Source: an uncultured Bacteroidales bacterium (GTDB taxonomy: Bacteria > Bacteroidota > Bacteroidia > Bacteroidales > Muribaculaceae). Taken from it: 55,876 nt of DNA. The position numbers and the translations under genes were made by a program. Below, in pieces: positions 41,371 to 50,981 of the stretch (position 1 is the stretch's first letter; each line of letters starts with the position of its first letter). The stretch is from positions 1-55,876 of the forward strand of contig CACYRK010000020.1 in assembly GCA_902776835.1 (NCBI GenBank). Reading direction: 5' to 3'. Below the pieces are notes generated by a model. The model was given only the letters and a program-made list of their open reading frames with translations. It searched no databases and was not told the DNA's origin.

Positions 41371-44300
41371 ATGAAGAAAGTTATTACATTACTTATTGCC
41401 GCACTCGTGGCAGTAACAACTTTCGCTCAGACCAACCTGGCTAAGGACAAGACGTCGATTGCCACTTCGGGCAATGCCTATGAGGGCAACGACGGCAATA
41501 CCGGCAGTCGTTGGGAGTCGGCACAGGGTGTTGACCCACAGAGTTGGCAAGTCGACTTGGGCGAAGCAACAAATTTCAACGCAATTCAGATTGTATGGGA
41601 AGGCGCTTATGCCAAAACGTTCCAAGTGCTTGGTGGCAACACCGTTGGCGAGGACGGTTTCATCACCGACGGTGTGGTGCTGGCATCTTTCACTGGCCAA
41701 ACCCTTAAGAACTTCCCCTACTATCAAGTGATTTACCTCGACGAGGCAGTGTCATATCGTTATGTTCAGTTCCTCGGTACAGAGCGCGGTACGGTTTACG
41801 GCTACAGCTTCTGGGAGTTTGGCGTGTACAATCTCGAAGCCAGCCAGATTGGTGCCTTGGGTAGCATGAAGCTCACTGCCGCCGCCACTGAAACCACATT
41901 GGGCACCCCTGTGGCGCTTACCGTCAATAGCTATGATCTGCTCGGTGGCGAAATCGCTAACGGCGAAATCTCCTACACCGTAGGCACTCCCGCCGTGGGT
42001 GCTGTGGAGAACGGACAGTTTGTTCCCGCCGCTGCCGGCACCACCACCATCAAAGCTGTGTGTGGTGACATTGAGTCGAACGAGGTCAGCATCACAGTTG
42101 CTGCCGGTCAAAAGATTGACCTGTTTACCAACTACGACGTGCGCGTTTACAACTTGGGTCTCGCCACAAACAACAGCAAGGTTGGCGCATTCGACGACAA
42201 CGACGGTAGTGTGTGGGCCTTCCTGGGTCGTGAGACCGGTGCCGATGAGGCCAGCCGTACCTACGACGTGGGCTTCATCGCCGACCTGCGCGGCATCTAC
42301 GACATCAACCAAATCTCCATCCACTTCGAGGGTGCTTGCTCCGAGGCCTTCACGCTGGCGTTTGCTGGCGAGGATGGTGTCTTTGGTGAGGCTGTCTACA
42401 CCGGTGGCGCAGCAGGCATTAACAATCACACTGAGACCTTCAGTGGCCAGAGCGTGACCAACGCCCGCTATGTGAAATTCTTCAGCACCAAGGCTTCCAC
42501 GCAATGGGATGTCAAGATTTTCGACTTCTCAGTCTACGGCACATTGAAGAGCGCGGTCACCGACACCGAGGCTCCTGCCATCAGCGCGATTGCCGCAACG
42601 GGTAGCGACGACGCCGTGACGCTCACCGTCACCGCCACCGACAACTCGTCGAAGTACATCGCCTATGAAGTTAACGGCACCATATATGCCCTCGGTACCA
42701 GCAAGGCCGGCGAGGCCAATGAGGTAGTCATCAGCGGTCTTAACGGCGGCACGAGCTATGAGTTTAGTGTTGTTGCCATCGACGCTTTCGGCAACCGCTC
42801 GGAAGCCGCTACCGTCGCCGCCTCGACTACCGGCGCGGCATTTGTGCTCACCGCCGCTCCGACACCCACCGTCGACGCCGAGAACGTGAAGTCGCTCTAC
42901 AGCAACGCTTACACCGCCGCCACCACCTACGGCTACGGCGGTTGGGGACAGGCAACCGTCACAGGCACTGAGACTGTTGAGGGTGACGAGATGATTCATC
43001 TCACCAACTACAACTATCTGGGCTTTGAGTTTGCAAACGACATCGACCTGAGCGACATGGAGTACATCCACATCGACATCCTGCCGCGTCAGGCTATGAG
43101 CTTCGGCATCACGCCGATTATGCGCAACGCTCCCACCGAGAATTCTACTCTGGTTGGCGACCTCACCGTTGACGAGTGGAACAGCATCGACATGCCGCTG
43201 AGCCAACTCAACCTCGTCTACACCGACAACACCGCCTTCCAACTCAAGATTGACCGCGGTACCGGTGTTGAGGAGCTCTACATCGACAACATTTACTTCT
43301 ACAAGAGTGCTGGCGAAGAGCCTGTCGAGCCCACGGAGGGCCAGGTGCTTACCGCTGACGGACACACCGTCGTGCTTAACGGTTACCACTACACCGACAC
43401 CGACAACTACGAACTCATTATCACCAGCCAGGAGACTATGGTTGGCCTCGGAGGCTCGTTCTGGCACATCAACGGCAACGAGGGCAAAGACCTTCGCGAA
43501 AACATTGAGGTTTCTGCCGATGGCCACACCATCACTGTCACCGCCGTGTCGACCAGCGAGCCTCAACTCTACACGCCGCTCTACGTGCTCATGCCCGGCG
43601 AGGTGAACTTCGGATTGGTAACTATCGAGTGGAAGGAGAAGGGCGGCGAAGAGCCCAGCGAGGGTGTCACCGCAATCACTATCGAGGCTTCGGCAAGCGA
43701 GATTGAGGCTGGCAAGACGCTGCAACTCAGCGTTAAGGACCAGAATGGCAATGCCGTGACCGAGGGTCTGACCTTTGCCACCAGCGATGAAGAGGTCGCT
43801 ACAGTTGACGCTGCTGGTTTGGTGACCGCAGTTGCCGAGGGTAATGTGACTATCACCGCCACTTACGTCGCTCCGACTGAGACGCCCTCAGGCGCTCCCA
43901 TCAAGGCTGCCGGTGAACCCATTACCGCCGAGATTGAACTTACTGTTACACCGGCTGCTCAGCCCGCTGAGGGACAGGTGCTTACAGCCGACGGACACAC
44001 CGTGACTCTCGTTGGTCGCCACTACACCGACACCGACAACTACGAACTCTACATCACCAGTGAGGAGCAAATGGTTGGCCTCGGTGGCTCGTTCTGGCAC
44101 ATCAATGGCAATGAGACAAGCGACCTCCGCACCAACATTGAGATTTCGGAGGACGGCCACACCATTATCTGCTCGACTCAATCAACCAGCGAGCCTCAAC
44201 TCTACACGCCGCTGTATGTGTTGATGCCCGGCGAGGTGAACTTTGGCACTGTTGTCATCGAGTGGATTGAGGTTGGCAGCACTGTGGGTGTCACTACCGT

Positions 44301-44433
44301 CAAGGCCGACACCAACAAGGGCTTCAACGTTTACACCATCGACGGCCGCGTTCTGCAGCATGGTGGCGAAACGCTGATCGACCTGCCCGCAGGCCTCTAC
44401 ATCATCAACGGCAAGAAGGTGATTGTGAAGTAA
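41371..44433 (+). CDS. Large secreted multidomain protein with type IX-like tail
   Basis: This 1,020-residue protein has a signal peptide at 1-19 (TTFAQ). A discoidin (F5/8 type C)-like domain follows at about 20-150 (NDGNTGSRWES, SWQVDLGEA, YRYVQFLGTE). A short linker domain comes next, then a second discoidin-like domain at about 250-390 (DDNDGSVWAFLG) and a fibronectin-III-like domain at about 395-485. After an all-beta domain it carries two copies of a 99-codon module (DGHTV ... SFWHINGNE ... TPLYVLMPGEVNF) flanking a Big2-type domain. It ends in a classic Por-secretion tail (FNVYTIDGRVLQ ... GLYIINGKKVIVK). No catalytic domain is evident, so it probably binds glycans or another surface partner. 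A strong terminator follows. Confidence 0.8.
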   Translation: MKKVITLLIAALVAVTTFAQTNLAKDKTSIATSGNAYEGNDGNTGSRWESAQGVDPQSWQVDLGEATNFNAIQIVWEGAYAKTFQVLGGNTVGEDGFITDGVVLASFTGQTLKNFPYYQVIYLDEAVSYRYVQFLGTERGTVYGYSFWEFGVYNLEASQIGALGSMKLTAAATETTLGTPVALTVNSYDLLGGEIANGEISYTVGTPAVGAVENGQFVPAAAGTTTIKAVCGDIESNEVSITVAAGQKIDLFTNYDVRVYNLGLATNNSKVGAFDDNDGSVWAFLGRETGADEASRTYDVGFIADLRGIYDINQISIHFEGACSEAFTLAFAGEDGVFGEAVYTGGAAGINNHTETFSGQSVTNARYVKFFSTKASTQWDVKIFDFSVYGTLKSAVTDTEAPAISAIAATGSDDAVTLTVTATDNSSKYIAYEVNGTIYALGTSKAGEANEVVISGLNGGTSYEFSVVAIDAFGNRSEAATVAASTTGAAFVLTAAPTPTVDAENVKSLYSNAYTAATTYGYGGWGQATVTGTETVEGDEMIHLTNYNYLGFEFANDIDLSDMEYIHIDILPRQAMSFGITPIMRNAPTENSTLVGDLTVDEWNSIDMPLSQLNLVYTDNTAFQLKIDRGTGVEELYIDNIYFYKSAGEEPVEPTEGQVLTADGHTVVLNGYHYTDTDNYELIITSQETMVGLGGSFWHINGNEGKDLRENIEVSADGHTITVTAVSTSEPQLYTPLYVLMPGEVNFGLVTIEWKEKGGEEPSEGVTAITIEASASEIEAGKTLQLSVKDQNGNAVTEGLTFATSDEEVATVDAAGLVTAVAEGNVTITATYVAPTETPSGAPIKAAGEPITAEIELTVTPAAQPAEGQVLTADGHTVTLVGRHYTDTDNYELYITSEEQMVGLGGSFWHINGNETSDLRTNIEISEDGHTIICSTQSTSEPQLYTPLYVLMPGEVNFGTVVIEWIEVGSTVGVTTVKADTNKGFNVYTIDGRVLQHGGETLIDLPAGLYIINGKKVIVK
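43336..43632 (+). repeat. 297-base internal module, copy 1
   Basis: Same length and highly similar to 43969-44265; encodes a beta-rich module with SFWHINGNE. Long runs are identical at DNA level (for example the ACTACACCGACACCGACAAC region). Confidence 0.85.
43969..44265 (+). repeat. 297-base internal module, copy 2
   Basis: Second copy of the module at 43336-43632; equal length without net insertions. The two are separated by a Big2-type domain, so the unit was duplicated together with a spacer. Confidence 0.85.
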
Positions 44434-44487
44434 TGCACACAGGGTAAAACCCTAACTGCCGACTTTCGGCACACATTATTAATAATT

Positions 44488-44531
44488 AATAATTCAAGTT
44501 TCGGTTCAGTCCGAAACTTGAATTATTTTTT
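44488..44531 (+). terminator. Terminator after the large secreted protein
   Basis: A perfect 17-base stem (44488-44504 / 44511-44527) with a 6-base loop, followed by TTTT. A strong intrinsic terminator. Confidence 0.88.
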
Positions 44532-44560
44532 GCACACCTCAATTTTTTGCAGTAATTTTG
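44529..44560 (+). promoter_or_regulatory. tnaA: Promoter of tnaA
   Basis: -33 TTTG (44529-44532, overlapping the end of the terminator T-run) and -7 TAATTTTG (44553-44560) are 20 bases apart. A leader of about 60 bases precedes the ATG; I see no tnaC-like leader peptide in it. Confidence 0.65.
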
Positions 44561-44623
44561 CGGCTTGGGTAGCAAAATGCCTCATCACATATTAAGTATA
44601 TTAGTTTACTTTAAATAAATACT

Positions 44624-45997
44624 ATGGAATTACCTTTTGCAGAATCCTGGAAAATCAAGATGGTTGAACCCATCGTGAAAAGCACCCGTGAGCAGCGTGA
44701 GCAATGGCTCAAAGAGGCTCACTACAATGTGTTCCAACTTAAAGCCGAGCAAGTCTACATCGACCTGCTCACCGACTCGGGCACTGGCGCTATGAGCGAC
44801 CGCCAGTGGGCACAAATGATGCTCGGCGACGAGAGTTATGCCGGCGCAACATCATTCTTCCACCTGAAAGACATGATTAAAAACCTCATGGGCTTCGACT
44901 ACGTGATCCCTACCCATCAGGGCCGCGCCGCTGAGAACGTGCTGTTCTCGTTCCTTGTCAAGGAGGGTCATGTAATCCCTGGCAACGCACACTTCGACAC
45001 CACCAAGGGCCACATCGAGAGCCGTCACGCACACGCCATCGACGTCACTACCGACGATGCGAAAAACACGCAACTCGAGGTGCCGTTCAAGGGCAATGTG
45101 TCGCTCGAGAAACTCGAGAAGGTGCTTAAGGAGAGCCCCGGCAACGTGCCTTTCATGGTGCTCACCGTCACCAACAACACCGTGGGCGGACAACCCGTGA
45201 GCATGCAGAATATTCGCGAAACCTGCGAGTTGTGCCACCGCTACAATGTGCCCGTGGTAATGGACTCGGCACGCTTTGCCGAGAACGCTTACTTTATCAA
45301 GATGCGTGAGCCCGGCTTCGAGAACATGACTATCAAGGAAATCGTCAAGCAGATGTACAGTTACGTCGACGCTGCCACGATGAGTGCCAAGAAAGACGCC
45401 ATCGTTAACATCGGCGGTTTCATCGCTACCAGCCGCAAGGAGTGGTATGAGGGCGCCAAGGGATTCTGCATCCCCTTCGAGGGATATGTCACCTACGGCG
45501 GTCTGGCCGGACGCGACCTGAACGCTATCGCTCAGGGTCTCGACGAGAACACCGAGTTCGACATGCTGCACACGCGCATCCACCAGGTGCAATATCTCGC
45601 ATCGCTGCTCGATGAGTACGGCATTCCTTACCAGCGTCCCGCTGGCGGTCACGCCATCTTTGTCGACGCTTCGCAAATCCTTACCCAGGTGCCCAAGGAG
45701 GAATTCCCTGCACAGACGCTCACCTGCGAACTCTATCTCGAGGCTGGCATCCGTGGTTGTGAGATTGGCTACATGCTTGCCGACCGCGATCCTGAGACCC
45801 GCGAGAACCGCTTCGGCGGCCTCGACCTGCTGCGTCTCGCCATCCCGCGCCGCGTCTACACCGACAACCACATGGCTGTCATCGCTGCAGCGCTTAAGAA
45901 CGTCATGGACCGCCGCGAGACCATCACACGTGGCGTAGCAATCGAGTGGGAGGCTCCCCTGATGCGCCACTTCACCGTGCAACTCCGTCGCCTGTAA
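44624..45997 (+). CDS. tnaA: Tryptophanase
   Basis: This 457-residue PLP enzyme splits tryptophan to indole, pyruvate and ammonia in the cytoplasm. Recognised features are THQGRAAENVLF, NAHFDTTKGHIE, VTNNTVGGQPVSM, DSARFAENAYFI and the PLP lysine in MSAKKDAIVN (K256/K257). Length and motifs match TnaA and not tyrosine phenol-lyase with certainty, though that enzyme is the closest alternative. It stands alone with its own promoter and a terminator hairpin at 46016. No Trp permease is adjacent. Indole is a signal in gut communities. Confidence 0.93.
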   Translation: MELPFAESWKIKMVEPIVKSTREQREQWLKEAHYNVFQLKAEQVYIDLLTDSGTGAMSDRQWAQMMLGDESYAGATSFFHLKDMIKNLMGFDYVIPTHQGRAAENVLFSFLVKEGHVIPGNAHFDTTKGHIESRHAHAIDVTTDDAKNTQLEVPFKGNVSLEKLEKVLKESPGNVPFMVLTVTNNTVGGQPVSMQNIRETCELCHRYNVPVVMDSARFAENAYFIKMREPGFENMTIKEIVKQMYSYVDAATMSAKKDAIVNIGGFIATSRKEWYEGAKGFCIPFEGYVTYGGLAGRDLNAIAQGLDENTEFDMLHTRIHQVQYLASLLDEYGIPYQRPAGGHAIFVDASQILTQVPKEEFPAQTLTCELYLEAGIRGCEIGYMLADRDPETRENRFGGLDLLRLAIPRRVYTDNHMAVIAAALKNVMDRRETITRGVAIEWEAPLMRHFTVQLRRL

Positions 45998-46015
45998 TCA
46001 CAAGAAAAACCATAC

Positions 46016-46065
46016 ACTACCAAACGTGGTGGGGTGCTTCATTGCGCCTCACCATTTTTGGTAGT
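46016..46065 (+). terminator. Imperfect terminator after tnaA
   Basis: A long imperfect stem (ACTACCAAA ... GGTGGGG against CCTCACC ... TTTTTGGTAGT). No long T run after it, so it may also be a structured 3' end. Confidence 0.55.
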
Positions 46066-46135
46066 AAATCACAGTTGGTTAACACGTATTCAGTGTTAAA
46101 TAATACAAAATACACTAAAATATCCATCATTGCAT

Positions 46136-46166
46136 TTTGCTGTAACCATATTTGTGTGTAATTTTG
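46136..46166 (+). promoter_or_regulatory. Promoter of the 738-residue secreted protein gene
   Basis: -33 TTTG (46136-46139) and -7 TAATTTTG (46159-46166) are 19 bases apart, followed by an AT-rich leader of about 85 bases to the ATG at 46252. Confidence 0.6.
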
Positions 46167-46251
46167 TGTTGTTATTTAATATGATGGTTATATTTAATCA
46201 GAATTTAATTAATCATCTGTTGACCAATTACAAACTAAATTGTTTTGACCT

Positions 46252-48468
46252 ATGATTAAAAAACTACATTTCATTATTACGCTCGCGCTCGTGGCTCTAT
46301 TCAGCCTCGGCGCTACAGCGCAGGAGCCTGTTTCTGGTTATTATAAAGTCCAGAACATGGGTAATCAAAAGTACGTCAGTGTAAAGAGCAAGTATTACGC
46401 TAAACCTGATGCCACTGTAGATAATGCAACAATTATCTACGTTGGTGTCGGTGATTCGTACAAAGTGGGGCGTTTCACTAAGTGGAAAATTACTTCGCTC
46501 CAAGGCGACGGAATCGAGGTTTACGACTACCTCGCTAAGGCAATCGCACTCGCCAAGCGTTATGTCTCGACTGTTCTTACTGACAAAGGCAACAACTCGC
46601 TCAGCGAAGAAGAGGTCGAGTTGGCTTATCAACTCATCGACGAGTATGCTGCTGACTATGGCTTCTTCAGCCTGGAGGCAAGTGGCAACGAGGATCAAGA
46701 GGGTAATCCCACTTGGCTATTCGAAGTCACTATCCCCGACTTCAATGCCGATGAGCGAATTGTGAACGCTGCAATCGAGCATGGAATATCCGACGGCGAC
46801 GTCTTCGCTTGGGCAAAACGCAAAGTGCTTGAGTATCTCGATGCTCACAACACAATTGATCCCACTCTGAGGGCTTTGGTGTTGGCTTATATTGATAAAG
46901 TTGAGGCCGGCCATACCTACTTCCTCAATGCTGAGGAGAACGACACCTTTGGCTACGTCGATGAGGAAGATCTCCAAGACGAACCTTACACCCAGTGGTC
47001 GATGCAGGGCTACACCCCGGAACCGGGCATCAGCGGCTACTTCCGTGTGCGCAACGCACAGGGTGTAGGCGAGAAGGCTTATGTCAACGTTACCAAGCGC
47101 TTCTATGCACGTCCCAATCTTACCAAGGACGAGGCTGTCACCGAGCCTGGAACAGTGATCTATGTTGGTATGGGCGACCGCCTCGGCAACAGTTCGCAGG
47201 AGGTGACACGCCTGAGCGGCCAGGACCGCAACGTCAACGACCTCGCAGCACGTGGCATCGCTAAGGTGCGTGAACTCGCTCTCGAGTACCTTGACGCACT
47301 CGTTGAGGAGAACCCCGACCTGGCAAATTACAAGCAGGATGCCGTTAACCTCATTACCACTTACGAGGTCAGCGACCATGTGTATGTAAGGCCCACCGTT
47401 ACCAGCAGTGGCGATGACGCTTACTACTGTACGTACACCATGCCGTCGCTCGACCGCCTCGAAAGCGTGGTGAACACTGCACTCAGCATGGGCCACGGAC
47501 AAGGTTGGGCAAGTCGTCACCCCGACATGTTCAACTGGAATGGCAATACTGCTGTATCGCTCAATCGCGAGGGCTTCTGGGCTGCCGCTAAAACTCGCCT
47601 GATGCAGGAAATTCAGAATACTGAGTATCCTTCGCTCTATCCCGACCTTTATGCACATCTACAGACTATCATAAATCGCGTGAACCCCGGTGTCACTTAT
47701 TATCTGCTTCAGGATGCCGACGCAACTTTCGGTTATACCGATGCTGATGGCCTGGCTGAGGCTGGTGATGCCGCAAAGTGGATTCTCGAGCCCGTTGTTA
47801 ACGATGGCGACTACTTCGCCGTTAATCCTACCTTAAGCGGCATTGACGAGAACGAGCAGACCAAGTATGTCACTACGCTCTATACCGACTTCCCTTACAC
47901 GCTGAGCGAGGGAATGAAGGCTTACAAGGTTACTGGTGCTGAACTCGATGCAGACAAACTCAATTACATCGTCACTAAGGAAGAAGTCGCTAGCCCCGTG
48001 CCGGCCAACACCCCCGTGCTGCTAATCTGCGACAACACCGGTGCTGAAGCCAACAAGCTGGAGCCGGTAGAAATGGAATCTGGCAATGGCGCTCCTCGTC
48101 GCACGCTCACCGAGGCTGCTAACGACAATCTGCTCGTGGCCGACCACTTCGATGTGGCTGAGACCACCAAGAGTTATATGGCCCTGAACGCCGCACAGAA
48201 CGGTCCGGCATTTGCCCAGGTCGTTACCGCTCTCGACGGAAATATGCCTGTACTTGACTTCTCGACACTCGAAGAGGCTCGCGGTTACTACATCTTCCCC
48301 GTCAATCCCGAGCTAACTGGCATCAAGGATGTTAATGCTAAGGCTGTGGCCAGCGTGCGCTACATCAGCATCACCGGTATGCAAGCTGCCGAGGCATTCG
48401 ACGGCGTGAACATTATGGTGACCACCTTCACCGATGGCACTCAAATGATCACCAAAATTGTGAAATAA
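46252..48468 (+). CDS. Secreted protein with two ricin-like repeats and sorting tail
   Basis: This 738-residue protein has a signal peptide (residues 1-24, LGATAQ). Two similar sections begin GYYKVQNMGNQKYVSV (about 28) and GYFRVRNAQGVGEKAYVNV (about 260). Each is followed by a conserved IYVG(V/M)GD and by helical segments (YLAKAIALAK, RGIAKVRELALEYL). The opening motif resembles ricin-type/fascin-like carbohydrate-binding starts common in Bacteroidota surface proteins, but the fold is not certain. The C-terminal 45 residues (VRYISITGMQAAEAFDGVN ... TKIVK) match the tails of its neighbours. No catalytic motif is seen. It is probably exposed on the surface or released. Confidence 0.72.
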   Translation: MIKKLHFIITLALVALFSLGATAQEPVSGYYKVQNMGNQKYVSVKSKYYAKPDATVDNATIIYVGVGDSYKVGRFTKWKITSLQGDGIEVYDYLAKAIALAKRYVSTVLTDKGNNSLSEEEVELAYQLIDEYAADYGFFSLEASGNEDQEGNPTWLFEVTIPDFNADERIVNAAIEHGISDGDVFAWAKRKVLEYLDAHNTIDPTLRALVLAYIDKVEAGHTYFLNAEENDTFGYVDEEDLQDEPYTQWSMQGYTPEPGISGYFRVRNAQGVGEKAYVNVTKRFYARPNLTKDEAVTEPGTVIYVGMGDRLGNSSQEVTRLSGQDRNVNDLAARGIAKVRELALEYLDALVEENPDLANYKQDAVNLITTYEVSDHVYVRPTVTSSGDDAYYCTYTMPSLDRLESVVNTALSMGHGQGWASRHPDMFNWNGNTAVSLNREGFWAAAKTRLMQEIQNTEYPSLYPDLYAHLQTIINRVNPGVTYYLLQDADATFGYTDADGLAEAGDAAKWILEPVVNDGDYFAVNPTLSGIDENEQTKYVTTLYTDFPYTLSEGMKAYKVTGAELDADKLNYIVTKEEVASPVPANTPVLLICDNTGAEANKLEPVEMESGNGAPRRTLTEAANDNLLVADHFDVAETTKSYMALNAAQNGPAFAQVVTALDGNMPVLDFSTLEEARGYYIFPVNPELTGIKDVNAKAVASVRYISITGMQAAEAFDGVNIMVTTFTDGTQMITKIVK

Positions 48469-48490
48469 TAAACTGAATTGCAATAATCAA

Positions 48491-48546
48491 TAACATAAGG
48501 GCACAAGGCGTTTCGCCGCTGCGACAATGCTTTTGCCCTTATGTTA
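48491..48546 (+). terminator. Hairpin between two secreted-protein genes
   Basis: A 12-base perfect stem (48492-48503 / 48534-48545) with an internal GGCG/CGCC stem. Since no T run follows and the next ATG is only 27 bases away, it may be the end of the upstream transcript or a leader structure of the next gene. Confidence 0.55.
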
Positions 48547-48572
48547 TGTATAAAACGAAACAACTAAAAACA

Positions 48573-50915
48573 ATGAAAAAAATCTTTTTAATCCTCTTTG
48601 CAACACTGCTCTTCTGCGGTGAAGCCTGGGCTGGTTCTCCTGTCTCGGAGCTTAAAGAAGGTCACTACTACAGAATCAGGAACGCCAACAGTGGTCATTA
48701 TCTCTGTTGGGTGGGGCAAGAAGGTGAATCAACCTCTTTTCTTTCTGACCCTGGTACCGATGCTTTTAGACAGCCCATGATTTTGATTTCTGCTGATAAG
48801 GCTTTGACAAGTCCAGGTTCGATATTTAGATATCAAAAGGTGTCTTCGAGAGATGGCCTTTACACTCAAGGCATAGAGGTTGGTAGCCAATTAGATAATT
48901 ATAGTGTAGCTGCTGAAAATGAATCATCTGGAAGGCGTGCTGCAAATTGGAGTAATAGTAGCGCTTTGACCTTTAGCCGGCCAAGCGATACTTCAAAAAA
49001 ATTCCGTATCACATCTCAGGTTTCTGTTTTAATAGTCACAAGAACACCTTGTTGGGAAGAAGCCTATACAAGTGGCCAGGCTGATTACCCAGATGGATAT
49101 TTAGGTATTACAACCAGTACTGCAGCTCAATGGCTTTTTGAGGAAGTGGATGGCCAGGATGCACAAAATGCTAATACTGCAAATGGTAATGAGACCAAAA
49201 GTATGCACAGCTTCTTGGGCTTTCCTCCGGCCGATAAAAGCTACAATGTAAAGTATCATTGGTTAAATAATGGTACTACCGAATACGATGTAACTGGAGA
49301 TGGTCCTCGCGCATTTCAAATAACAGATGTGCAATCAGGACAAGATACTGATAATACTACATGGTATTACGCAACTATGTGCCTGCCTTTCCCTGTAGAG
49401 GTGCCAAGCAATGTGCAGTGCTTCTTCGTCAACTCGAGCAAGCAGACTGTCGCTATCCAGTACAATGATGATAACTTAGACGGAACTGGTCGTTTCGCCA
49501 GTAAAGTGAACGTGATTCCCGCTGGTATTCCTTTTGTGGCACGTTCGCAATCAAATGACCCTAACGACAACCGTTTCGTGCCTTATATACCTCCAACAGG
49601 GACTGTGAATGACCCAACCAACAAGAGTGTTAATAAGTTAGAAAAAGCAGAATCATATTTGGTTAGAAATGCACAAGCAAGTACATCTGGAGGATGGTTT
49701 TCAAGTGGCACAGAAGGGAATGGTGTTGTTAACTTGTATAAACTATCATTGACAGCTGATGGAAAGGTCGAGTTTACAGGCACTGCTCTTTCTAATAACG
49801 ACTTGACCGACGGCAATCGTGCTTATTTTGGACAGAAGTCTGAGCCTATCGTTTATGAACCTACTGAGGTTGAACTTGCCGACCTTATCTACGAAGAAAA
49901 CGGCGCGAAGTGGACCGATAAGGACTATGTGAAGATTAAAGATAACCTTTTGGTTTGTTATGTCAATGAAAAGGCCGGTTTAGTGTTTGCTCGAGATATG
50001 CAAAACAACAAGAGCTATTGGAGTAAGGTTGAGGGCATGCCAGATAATTATTACAACTTTACCCCCGAGGAGGGCAATGTAGTGGGTGCTGCACAAAAAC
50101 TGCTTGAGCCGTCAGATTACGACCAGAGTAACTGGGTGATTATCAAGGTGCCGACATCAATTGCCGGCGACTTCCAACCGGGTATGACAATCCCAGGTGG
50201 AAATCTTAAGGGTTATATTGCAGCAACTAAGCCTGCTCACAAAGCCGCGCCAGTTTTCAACATGCTTGGTGTTGAAAACCAATCGGGTAATACAAACTTC
50301 ACCCTCAATACATACAGTGTGGCTCACCTGATGGCTGACAACACGACACACCTGCTCCAGTCTGGTCTTAACAATCAGAACTACTTCTTTATGACCCCGA
50401 AGCCAGCCGAGGTGGCTAATGTGACTTGGGCAATCCTTAAGAAAGTAGGTGATGATGTTTATGCGTATATGCCCGCTAAGAATGATGCAAGGGGAGATAA
50501 TGCGTTGGATTTCCACGGCCGCGTGCTTCTACGTCCCGAGATGTATGGAGGCAATGCTGATGACTGGACTGAGGAGAAATTGGCTGAGCTTGAGGGCAAG
50601 GCAATCTGCTTCAAGGCATCCATTACAGCTGAAAGCGGTTCTGCAAGCAGCAACGCTCCTCGCCGTGCCGAGGGTGATCCCACCATCAATGAGAGTGACC
50701 CTGTGAGCACTCAGCATGTCGTTTACCCGCTCGACCTCTCGCCCACAAACGTTATCGTGACTTCGGTTGAGGGTGTTAAGAGCACAGCGACGGTGAAGTC
50801 GGTGCGCTTCTACAACCTGCAAGGCATCGAGAGCGACACTCCGTTCGATGGGATCAACATCGTGGTGGAGCAACTCAACGACGGTACCACACGCTCGTCG
50901 AAGATGCTGTTCTAA
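48573..50915 (+). CDS. Secreted protein with lectin-like N-terminus and sorting tail
   Basis: This 780-residue protein has a signal peptide (MKKIFLILFATLLFCGEAWAG). It opens with GHYYRIRNANSGHYLCWV, related in style to the repeats of its upstream neighbour. The rest is beta-rich without a catalytic motif and ends in a tail KSVRFYNLQGIESDTPFDGIN ... DGTTRSSKMLF, nearly the same as that of the phosphoesterase at 52147. The first Met at 48546 would put nine extra residues before the signal; 48573 is used. The 5' third is visibly more AT-rich than the 3' part, so the gene looks like a mosaic. A terminator follows at 50932. Confidence 0.72.
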   Translation: MKKIFLILFATLLFCGEAWAGSPVSELKEGHYYRIRNANSGHYLCWVGQEGESTSFLSDPGTDAFRQPMILISADKALTSPGSIFRYQKVSSRDGLYTQGIEVGSQLDNYSVAAENESSGRRAANWSNSSALTFSRPSDTSKKFRITSQVSVLIVTRTPCWEEAYTSGQADYPDGYLGITTSTAAQWLFEEVDGQDAQNANTANGNETKSMHSFLGFPPADKSYNVKYHWLNNGTTEYDVTGDGPRAFQITDVQSGQDTDNTTWYYATMCLPFPVEVPSNVQCFFVNSSKQTVAIQYNDDNLDGTGRFASKVNVIPAGIPFVARSQSNDPNDNRFVPYIPPTGTVNDPTNKSVNKLEKAESYLVRNAQASTSGGWFSSGTEGNGVVNLYKLSLTADGKVEFTGTALSNNDLTDGNRAYFGQKSEPIVYEPTEVELADLIYEENGAKWTDKDYVKIKDNLLVCYVNEKAGLVFARDMQNNKSYWSKVEGMPDNYYNFTPEEGNVVGAAQKLLEPSDYDQSNWVIIKVPTSIAGDFQPGMTIPGGNLKGYIAATKPAHKAAPVFNMLGVENQSGNTNFTLNTYSVAHLMADNTTHLLQSGLNNQNYFFMTPKPAEVANVTWAILKKVGDDVYAYMPAKNDARGDNALDFHGRVLLRPEMYGGNADDWTEEKLAELEGKAICFKASITAESGSASSNAPRRAEGDPTINESDPVSTQHVVYPLDLSPTNVIVTSVEGVKSTATVKSVRFYNLQGIESDTPFDGINIVVEQLNDGTTRSSKMLF

Positions 50916-50931
50916 ACAGAATACTCAAGAA

Positions 50932-50969
50932 AATGGTCACATGGCACGCTCCGTGTGACCATTGTTTTT
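50932..50969 (+). terminator. Terminator after the 780-residue secreted protein
   Basis: A perfect 10-base stem (AATGGTCACA 50932-50941 / TGTGACCATT 50954-50963) followed by GTTTTTA. It is closely similar to the terminator at 54061, after the other gene with the same tail. Confidence 0.82.
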
Positions 50970-50981
50970 AAATCATAGATT

